Under the pieces are notes generated by a model. That model did no database searches and was not told the DNA's origin. It saw only the letters and a program-made list of their open reading frames with translations. A stretch of 64,000 nucleotides of DNA from Thalassotalea algicola (GTDB lineage Bacteria; Pseudomonadota; Gammaproteobacteria; Enterobacterales; Alteromonadaceae), in contig NZ_JABBXH010000007.1 of the NCBI RefSeq assembly GCF_012932965.1, positions 1-64,000 of the forward strand, given 5' to 3'. Position numbers and translations under genes: made by a program. This document shows, in pieces, positions 57,463 to 64,000 of the stretch (position 1 is the first letter of the stretch; each line of letters begins with the position of its first letter).

Positions 57463-59355
57463 ATGCATATTCAAGTCATTTACGCGATATTGATTTTCAT
57501 TTGCTGTTTCTTATCAGCCAATGCACAAGACATTTCTACAAAAGAAAAAATGTCAGCTCATATCGATATTTTGACCGAAGATAATGTCATGTTGCCAAAA
57601 GACATGATTGCAGAACTAGATCAATTAATTATAGTTTCAAAGCAAAATAACTGGCTAGAAAATGAGATTAAAGCGCAAACCTTAAAAGCGGAATGGCTCG
57701 CCTTTCTTGAAAAATTACCAACAGCTTCAACAATTGTCGATAAATACTTACCAATAGCTCAACAACAGAAATTTACTAGATTAACCGTTAGACTTCAGCT
57801 CGTACGCCTTAGCATTTACGACTCTAAAGGTTTTAATGAGTCTGTTGAACTACATATATCCCAACTATTAGATTCAGCGAAGCAATGGGGAACTAACCTT
57901 GAAGCAGGCAGCATTTATAGTGCTGTAGGCCATAGTTACTTAATGCATGGTTTACTTGATAAGTCGTTAATTTATTTAAAAAAAGCTTACGAGATATTTG
58001 TTACTCATAACGACCAAGCCAACCTAAGCTACGCACTAAACTCAATGGCAAATCTTTATGCTGATTTGGAAGATTATGAAACTTCAATAAAGTACCTGCA
58101 CGAGTCACTAGAAATTAATAAAGCAATGAAAGACAAACTTAGTTCATCAATTATTGCCCATAACTTAGGTACTACCTACACCAAAATAAGCAACTTTGAA
58201 CAAGCGAAAAGTTATTTAGACGAATCACTTAAATTAGCGCTAGCAATTGAAGATGATATTGGTGTTGTTTGGGCTAAACATGCATTAGCTGAGCTATATG
58301 TAAAACGGAAACTTCCTAGAGAAGCGTTAGCATTATTTCAACAAGTTGTTGTTACCTTTGAAGAAACAGGAGAGAACCGAGAGTTATTTAACAGTCGAAT
58401 AGGAATGTTCGATTGTTATGTTTTAATCAACGAACTAGATAACGCCCAAGCGCAAATTCCACTTTTAGAATCATTGTTAAAAAAATTAAAAAACGACAGT
58501 TATAGATTAGAGCTGGACAAACGAATTTCACAAATTAATTATTTAAAAGGTGACTTCAAAAGCGCTTATCAAGCCTTGCTTTCTTACAGCGACGAAAGTG
58601 AAAGGCAATATGCCAAAGAAAAACGTCAAAACATTCAAAAATTAAAAGTGAGTTTCGACACTGAAATAGCCGAACAAAAAAGCAAAGCGCTACAAAAAGA
58701 AAATGAGCTTCAACAATTAAAATTTGAACAGCAAAGTAATGAACGAACTCTATGGTTAGTGATCAGCTGCATGTCTATGGTGATTATTGTCAGTATTGTA
58801 TTTCTCCTCGTTCGACAAAACCAAAGTAAGCTACATTATAAAAGTATGGCGTTGCGAGATACGCTCACTCAAGCGCCAAATAGGCGTGCTATCTTGCACA
58901 ACGCCGAAATACTCTTCAGCCAAGCCAAGTCAGAAGGCTCCTCTTTCTCAATTGCCTTAGTTGACTTAGATAAGTTTAAAAAAGTTAATGATATTTATGG
59001 TCACGATGTAGGTGACGAAGTGTTAAAGAGCTTCGCCTCTGCGTGTAAGGAGACACTTAGAAAAGAAGACAACTACGGTCGATATGGTGGCGAAGAATGG
59101 TTGTTTGCATTCAATAATTTAGCGCCAAACGACATTACCACGATTTTTGAGCGTATCCATAAAACCTTTAATTTGACCAATATTAAAGGCTACCCTGCAG
59201 AAAAACATATTACTTTTAGCGCTGGGGTTGCGTTCAGTTCGTCAAATAAATCATTACAGACGCTTATTGGTGAAGCAGATAGCCACTTGTATAAAGCAAA
59301 AGAAACTGGCAGAAATAGACTAGTATTTGCCGATGAATGCCACCTACTATCATAA
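57463..59355 (+). CDS. TPR-containing membrane diguanylate cyclase, copy 4
   Basis: A signal peptide (residues 1-21, ANA) is followed by TPR repeats in the periplasm (with GHSYLMHGLLDKSLIYLKKA and further copies), a coiled coil, a TM helix (about 428-450) and a GGDEF domain. The active-site motif is GGEEW at 542-546, a Phe-to-Trp change in an otherwise intact site, with I-site RKED before it. It lies 266 bp from the divergent hybrid sensor and is not closely related to copies 2 and 3. The TPRs are better conserved than in copies 1-3. Confidence 0.92.
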   Translation: MHIQVIYAILIFICCFLSANAQDISTKEKMSAHIDILTEDNVMLPKDMIAELDQLIIVSKQNNWLENEIKAQTLKAEWLAFLEKLPTASTIVDKYLPIAQQQKFTRLTVRLQLVRLSIYDSKGFNESVELHISQLLDSAKQWGTNLEAGSIYSAVGHSYLMHGLLDKSLIYLKKAYEIFVTHNDQANLSYALNSMANLYADLEDYETSIKYLHESLEINKAMKDKLSSSIIAHNLGTTYTKISNFEQAKSYLDESLKLALAIEDDIGVVWAKHALAELYVKRKLPREALALFQQVVVTFEETGENRELFNSRIGMFDCYVLINELDNAQAQIPLLESLLKKLKNDSYRLELDKRISQINYLKGDFKSAYQALLSYSDESERQYAKEKRQNIQKLKVSFDTEIAEQKSKALQKENELQQLKFEQQSNERTLWLVISCMSMVIIVSIVFLLVRQNQSKLHYKSMALRDTLTQAPNRRAILHNAEILFSQAKSEGSSFSIALVDLDKFKKVNDIYGHDVGDEVLKSFASACKETLRKEDNYGRYGGEEWLFAFNNLAPNDITTIFERIHKTFNLTNIKGYPAEKHITFSAGVAFSSSNKSLQTLIGEADSHLYKAKETGRNRLVFADECHLLS

Positions 59356-59603
59356 TATCTATTAGGTTGAATAGCGTTTCACATTCTTTAGTTGTATGAA
59401 CTTAGGCTATTAGCAAAATAATTCGCTTCAGCTTCTACAAGCTAAGCAGAACAACAGTTTTCTTGTTGCTGTTAATTTCCACAAATAAATACGAACATAT
59501 ACACCATGCATTGCGTTCAAAAAAAGAACAATATTCGTTAGTAAAGTAACCAGCATTACTTTACTATCAAGTATTATGCATCATGAATAACTTAGTTATA
59601 TAA

Positions 59604-61409
59604 ATGTTTATTCGAGTATTTTTCTATATTTTGTTCGGAATGGTTAGCCAAATAACACTTATCAAAGCAGAAAGTGTTGAATCGTTAAAACTTCAATTAA
59701 TAGACCTTCCCCAGCAAGACAAGCGCCGAACTGAGCTATTAAACGAGCTCGCATTACATTACCTATACAAAGACCCCAAATTAGCCGTTCACTATGCAGA
59801 GCAAGCAGTTCCATTAGCTACTAGCCAAGAAAATGATGGAAGCCGTGCCGTAGCGCTGCGTCTATTAGGTCAAGCCCAAATGTATCAAGGCCTTAATGAA
59901 AAAGCTTTCACCCATTTAACGCAAGCTATTAATGTCGCCAACATTGTTAATAGTTCACATTTAATATCAGTTTCCAATCGTGCAATGGGTGTGTTTTATG
60001 AATTGATAATCGATTATGACAACGCGATGAAGTATTACATTGAAGCATTAAAATTTGCCAAACTCAGTAAGCAGCCCGCTGATTTAGCCATGGTTTACAA
60101 CAACCTAGGCAATGTTTTAAACGCTCAAGGCGATTTTCTCGAAGCAGCGAACTATTTTAAGCAGTCTATTGAGATAAATAATGCAATAAATGATTTAGAA
60201 ATGGCGATGAATGCCACTACTGGTTTGGGAGTATCATATTTAAAAAGCCAACAAATTAACCTAGCCAAAATCACCCTTGAATCAGTACTGAGTAACGAAG
60301 CAAAAATTAGTGACTTTACTTTTAGTGAAGCCAACGTAAATTTAGCTCATGTATACCAAATGCTCGATTTGCATCAGCCAGCCATTGAACTATACAAATT
60401 TGTAATAAGTGACCCTAGAGGAAGCGCCTACCCACAGGCAGTTGCAGCTTCTTATTTAGGGTTGGCGGAACTCTTATCAAAATTAAAACGCTATGATGAA
60501 GCGTTAGAAGTTTTTCGTAACGGTATAATTGCGGTAAAAAATAAAACCTCGGTAGAAAGTGAAATGGCATTGTATGAAAACTTAGCCAAACTCGAACTTA
60601 AACTTGGTCAATATGAAGCAGCAGCTAAAGTACAAGCCGAGTATATTTCGCGACGAAATACCATTCAGCCATTCACACAAGAAGGAATAATTAAAAAGCT
60701 AGAAAGCCAACTTCAAGTTGAAAGAGATGTAATAAAGCTTCAAGAAGATTTACTGCAAAAAGAACGTGAATCTAGACACTCATCTTTATACTTATTTGTC
60801 GCTATAGTCATTTCATTAGTTTGCTTAGTGTTATTCTTAACTCTTAGACTTAGAAAACAAGCCATGCTTAGACTAGAAGCAAAGAATCACGCGCTAAAAA
60901 TTGCCTCTGAAACGGATCCATTAACAGGTATTGGCAACAGGCGATATTTAGATCGCAAGTTAGCCGTGTATCAAGGGAAATCTATTGAAATCGCATTTTT
61001 ACTAATAGACGTAGACTATTTTAAAGAAATTAACGATAACCTTGGACATGATGTTGGTGATGAAGTGTTAACCGGAATTGCAAGCACAATAAAGGACCTT
61101 TGCCGTAAAGAAGACATATTTGCGCGAATCGGTGGTGAAGAGTTTGCTATTTTGCAGCTAAATTCAGATAAAAAATCTTCACTGGCTTTTGCCAATAGAG
61201 TACGACAAAAAATAGAACAAATGCGTTCAACATTTGATTTTTCCATAACAGCAAGTATTGGCGTTTCAATTGGTAATATGACAAGTGCTAACTATGACGA
61301 CTTATATAAGCAATCAGACTTAGCCTTGTACCAAGCTAAATCTGCTGGAAGGAATAAAGTACAAGAATATATTTCAGATACACAAATTACGCTTCATACA
61401 AGAAGTTAA
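59604..61409 (+). CDS. TPR-containing membrane diguanylate cyclase, copy 5
   Basis: A signal peptide (to about residue 22) precedes classical TPR repeats (for example VYNNLGNVLNAQGDFLEAAN and the preceding YDNAMKYYIEALKFAK), a coiled coil, a TM helix (about 395-415) and a GGDEF domain. GGEEF is at 510-514 with I-site RKED. The layout matches copy 4. It is transcribed codirectionally about 250 bp after copy 4, with a possible independent promoter. Confidence 0.92.
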   Translation: MFIRVFFYILFGMVSQITLIKAESVESLKLQLIDLPQQDKRRTELLNELALHYLYKDPKLAVHYAEQAVPLATSQENDGSRAVALRLLGQAQMYQGLNEKAFTHLTQAINVANIVNSSHLISVSNRAMGVFYELIIDYDNAMKYYIEALKFAKLSKQPADLAMVYNNLGNVLNAQGDFLEAANYFKQSIEINNAINDLEMAMNATTGLGVSYLKSQQINLAKITLESVLSNEAKISDFTFSEANVNLAHVYQMLDLHQPAIELYKFVISDPRGSAYPQAVAASYLGLAELLSKLKRYDEALEVFRNGIIAVKNKTSVESEMALYENLAKLELKLGQYEAAAKVQAEYISRRNTIQPFTQEGIIKKLESQLQVERDVIKLQEDLLQKERESRHSSLYLFVAIVISLVCLVLFLTLRLRKQAMLRLEAKNHALKIASETDPLTGIGNRRYLDRKLAVYQGKSIEIAFLLIDVDYFKEINDNLGHDVGDEVLTGIASTIKDLCRKEDIFARIGGEEFAILQLNSDKKSSLAFANRVRQKIEQMRSTFDFSITASIGVSIGNMTSANYDDLYKQSDLALYQAKSAGRNKVQEYISDTQITLHTRS

Positions 61410-61625
61410 TCTTAACTGATATAGCACGTTAAACAATATTTCCATTTAGCATGCTATGAGAGATTAGTTGTCAGCAATAAATCTTTTCTATAGATATTTA
61501 GCATCTTTATTTCCATTTATCTCCTTCACCGCATACGTTGGCAACACGCAACTAATGAATTCCAAGTGGCCTTCAAAAAAAATTCCCAAAATGAGAAATT
61601 ACTTCAGATCAAAAAACTAACATTT

Positions 61626-61652
61626 AGGGTGCGACATTTTGTCGCACCTTTT
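61626..61652 (+). terminator. Terminator between GGDEF copy 5 and the TonB receptor gene
   Basis: GGTGCGACA (61628-61636) / TGTCGCACC (61640-61648) with a 3-nt loop is followed by TTTT. It lies 217 nt past the GGDEF stop in a 323-bp gap. The rest of the gap shows no ORF or obvious element. Confidence 0.85.
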
Positions 61653-61732
61653 CTAATTGCTATTGCGCAACAAACGACAGTCTTTAAATTACAGTCAATT
61701 ACATTTTTTCTAATAATTATAGAGACATAACA

Positions 61733-63862
61733 TTGACTTCATTTACGCTAAATAGATTATCGAAAGTCATTACACTTTCACTAATTCCCACGCTAGGTTT
61801 TACAGCAAATGTATATGCCGATGTTGCTGACGATGCCATCGAACAAGCGATGGAAGTTATCACCATTACTAATCGTGGTTTTGAAAAACCAACCATTGAT
61901 GAAAGTTACGCTCAAGGTAAAACAACCACCCCAGACCTTGCTGGTTGGTTAAATTCAGTACCCGGTGCCAATGTAAACCGCAATGGTCCTGTTACAGGTA
62001 TCGCTCAATTTCGCGGATTATACGGGGATAGAGTGGCAACAACCATTGATGGACAGATCATAATTGGTGCAGGCCCAAACGCTATGGATACGCCGCTAAG
62101 CTATTCTACTCCCCTGATGGTTGACTCGATGACAGCTTTTCGCGGTATAGCACCAGTATCTGCCGGCATCAACACGCTTGGGGGCGCTATTGATGTAAAA
62201 ATGCGCAAAGCGGAGATTGATAATCAAAATACATGGCATTCATCAGGTGATTTGCAAGCCGGTTATCGTGCAGGTAATAACACCAAAACCTTAGCAGGTG
62301 TTGCGAATATTACTCAAGGCAGCTATGGCGTGATGGTTTATGGTAATGCACAAGAAGGCGACAACTATGAAGATGGTGATGGCAATGAAGTTTCACCAAC
62401 TGAATTCTCTAAACAACAATACGGTATGGATTTACGCTACAACGAAGGTAACTTCACTAGCGGTCTAGGTTACCATTACACCGATACTACCAATTCTGGC
62501 ACACCTGCCCTGCCGATGGATATTGAGTCAATCTACTCAAATCGCGTGAGCTTTGATGGCAATTATGCGACAGAAACATGGCAATATAATTGGCAAATTG
62601 GTTATTTAGATGCAGAGCATGAGATGACTAATTTCGAAATGCGTCAAAATAATGATCCTGCTAAATACCGTCGTAATACTGCCACATCAGATACGCTAGA
62701 TTTTAAATTTACCATGTCACAAGCATTTGCTGCTGGAGAACTTACTATTGGCTTAGATGGTTACCAAGCAGATCATGATTCAGTCATCACCAACCCTAAT
62801 AATATGATGTTTAATGTGGTTAACTTTAACAATGTTAAGGATGATCGCTTCGGCCTATTCATAGAATGGCAACAAGACTTTTCTGGCTGGAACCTGCACT
62901 CAGGTATACGTGCTAAACAAGCGAAAGCCGATGCTGGAGAAGTCAGTACTTCTATGGCTATGATGATGGGCAACATGGGTATGATGGCTTCGTCGTTGCG
63001 TGATGATTTTAATAATGCCGATCGCAGCATTGAAGAAAACAATATCGATCTAGCCATCAGCATGCAAAAGCCTATTGGCAAGTCGTTAACGGCTTACATT
63101 GGATTAGGGATAAAAAATAGAGCGCCTTCATACCAAGAACGCTACCTTTGGACACCAATGGAAGCGACGGGAGGGTTAGCCGATGGCAATACCTATATTG
63201 GTGATATTAACATAGAAACAGAAACGGCTTATCAATCTGACTTAGGTTTAACTTATAGCCAAGATAGCACGATGATTTCTGGTCATGTTTACTATCAAAA
63301 TATCGATGATTATATCCAAGGTATTCCGCTAGGTATGGAGGATATGACAGCTCGAATGATGGCACAAATGATGGCTGGTGATGATAACCCATTAAAATTT
63401 GGTAATGTTGATGCCAAACTTTATGGGGCAGACGTTAACTTTGCTTATCAATTGTCTTCGTCATTTAGCTTGTCAGGTATTGTCAGTTATGTGAAAGGCG
63501 AGCGCAAAGATATTGATGATAATTTGTATCGAATCGCCCCGCTTAATGCCAAAATCAACCTGATATATGGCAGTGAAAACTATATTGCTCAACTGAATGT
63601 AACGGCAGTAGATGCTCAAGGTGATGTATCTATGACAAACGATGAACAAAAGACGTCTGGCTACGCTACTGTAAACCTAGAGGGTCAATACTTTGTTAAT
63701 GCAGATTTTAGTATTAAAGCTGGTATCGATAACCTACTAGACAAACGCTATACCGATCACCTTGGCGGCTATAACCGTGTAAAAGGTAGTGAAATTAACC
63801 ATATGGAACGATTACCTGGCGAAGGGCTAAGTGGTTGGGTTGAGATTGGTTATAGCTTCTAA
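61733..63862 (+). CDS. TonB-dependent outer-membrane receptor, Met-rich
   Basis: TonB-dependent receptors take up scarce ligands across the outer membrane. A signal peptide (residues ~1-29, VYA) precedes a plug domain (about 35-155; GIAQFRGLYGDRVATTIDG and INTLGGAIDV) and a 22-strand barrel ending in GWVEIGYSF with terminal Phe. Two loops are unusually rich in Met: about residues 405-420 and 535-551 (MEDMTARMMAQMMAG). Such clusters suggest a soft-metal ligand such as copper (inference), as in the OprC/NosA group. The start codon is TTG, with AGAG upstream; no in-frame ATG would keep the signal peptide. There are no neighbouring metal genes to confirm the ligand. Confidence 0.9.
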   Translation: MTSFTLNRLSKVITLSLIPTLGFTANVYADVADDAIEQAMEVITITNRGFEKPTIDESYAQGKTTTPDLAGWLNSVPGANVNRNGPVTGIAQFRGLYGDRVATTIDGQIIIGAGPNAMDTPLSYSTPLMVDSMTAFRGIAPVSAGINTLGGAIDVKMRKAEIDNQNTWHSSGDLQAGYRAGNNTKTLAGVANITQGSYGVMVYGNAQEGDNYEDGDGNEVSPTEFSKQQYGMDLRYNEGNFTSGLGYHYTDTTNSGTPALPMDIESIYSNRVSFDGNYATETWQYNWQIGYLDAEHEMTNFEMRQNNDPAKYRRNTATSDTLDFKFTMSQAFAAGELTIGLDGYQADHDSVITNPNNMMFNVVNFNNVKDDRFGLFIEWQQDFSGWNLHSGIRAKQAKADAGEVSTSMAMMMGNMGMMASSLRDDFNNADRSIEENNIDLAISMQKPIGKSLTAYIGLGIKNRAPSYQERYLWTPMEATGGLADGNTYIGDINIETETAYQSDLGLTYSQDSTMISGHVYYQNIDDYIQGIPLGMEDMTARMMAQMMAGDDNPLKFGNVDAKLYGADVNFAYQLSSSFSLSGIVSYVKGERKDIDDNLYRIAPLNAKINLIYGSENYIAQLNVTAVDAQGDVSMTNDEQKTSGYATVNLEGQYFVNADFSIKAGIDNLLDKRYTDHLGGYNRVKGSEINHMERLPGEGLSGWVEIGYSF

Positions 63863-63907
63863 TTAAGCGCTTGCAACAAAGCGTAAAATAAGACACTACA
63901 GCATTAG

Positions 63908-63936
63908 AGGGGTTAACGAATTTGTTAACCCTTTTC
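63908..63936 (+). terminator. Terminator after the TonB receptor gene
   Basis: GGGTTAAC (63910-63917) / GTTAACCC (63924-63931) with a 6-nt loop is followed by TTTT. Confidence 0.85.
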
Positions 63937-64000
63937 AATTTATTGGAAAACTACTTTCAATATTTGACCTTTCTCTCAGTCAATTATTTAGGCAAATTCT

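Overview
The window looks like a chromosome segment of a marine gammaproteobacterium of the order Alteromonadales, most likely Colwelliaceae (Thalassotalea/Colwellia-like). The evidence is low GC, a cold-active-type M1 aminopeptidase, a MotY sodium-motor protein next to RNase T, the fadR-nhaB-dsbB order, many periplasmic TPR-GGDEF proteins, PEP-CTERM proteins and a TonB-dependent receptor. The genus is inferred from gene content and order; no search was run.

Layout. 1-550: a leftward tRNA operon (Pro, Arg, His, Pro) with a clear promoter. 0.8-13.5 kb: housekeeping genes (folD, class I fumarase, pabB, nudL, sdaA, an M1 aminopeptidase, motY, rnt, a 2-Cys peroxiredoxin, grxD, sodB) with one secreted PEP-CTERM-like protein. 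13.7-18.5 kb: the conserved prkA-yeaH-spoVR stress operon. 18.6-21.7 kb: three tandem secreted Sel1-repeat paralogs sharing an unassigned C-terminal motif. 21.9-28.4 kb: fadR, nhaB, dsbB, a DASS symporter, nagZ and a PsrA-like TetR regulator. Both fatty-acid-type regulators have operator-like dyads upstream of their own genes.

28.4-29.6 kb has no protein gene. It holds a tandem array of four (perhaps five or six) small-RNA-like units spaced about 180 bp apart. Each of the four has a promoter-like region with 17-bp spacing and a strong intrinsic terminator. I do not recognise this family.

29.6-42.1 kb carries an M2 peptidase lipoprotein, a phosphate-binding-type protein and then a run of close or overlapping genes: TPR-GGDEF, pepsin-like aspartic protease, GNAT acetyltransferase, borosin-type peptide alpha-N-methyltransferase, a 91-residue candidate borosin precursor, two more TPR-GGDEF proteins and a TPR protein. 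The methyltransferase and precursor form a split borosin RiPP cassette inserted among diguanylate cyclase paralogs. This is the most interesting system in the window. Both cyclase genes after the cassette carry a near-perfect intrinsic terminator inside their signal-peptide codons.

42.1-64 kb: rimO, a small membrane protein, a TorF-type porin, a chemotaxis receptor, a Crp/Fnr regulator divergent from a sterol-desaturase-family enzyme, an RhlE-type helicase, the ABC-F protein YbiT, a canonical PEP-CTERM protein behind a sigma-54-like promoter, a 1393-residue hybrid two-component sensor, two more TPR-GGDEF proteins and a methionine-rich TonB-dependent receptor. Five membrane diguanylate cyclases with intact GGEEF/GGEEW motifs and I-sites in about 29 kb indicate heavy investment in c-di-GMP signalling.
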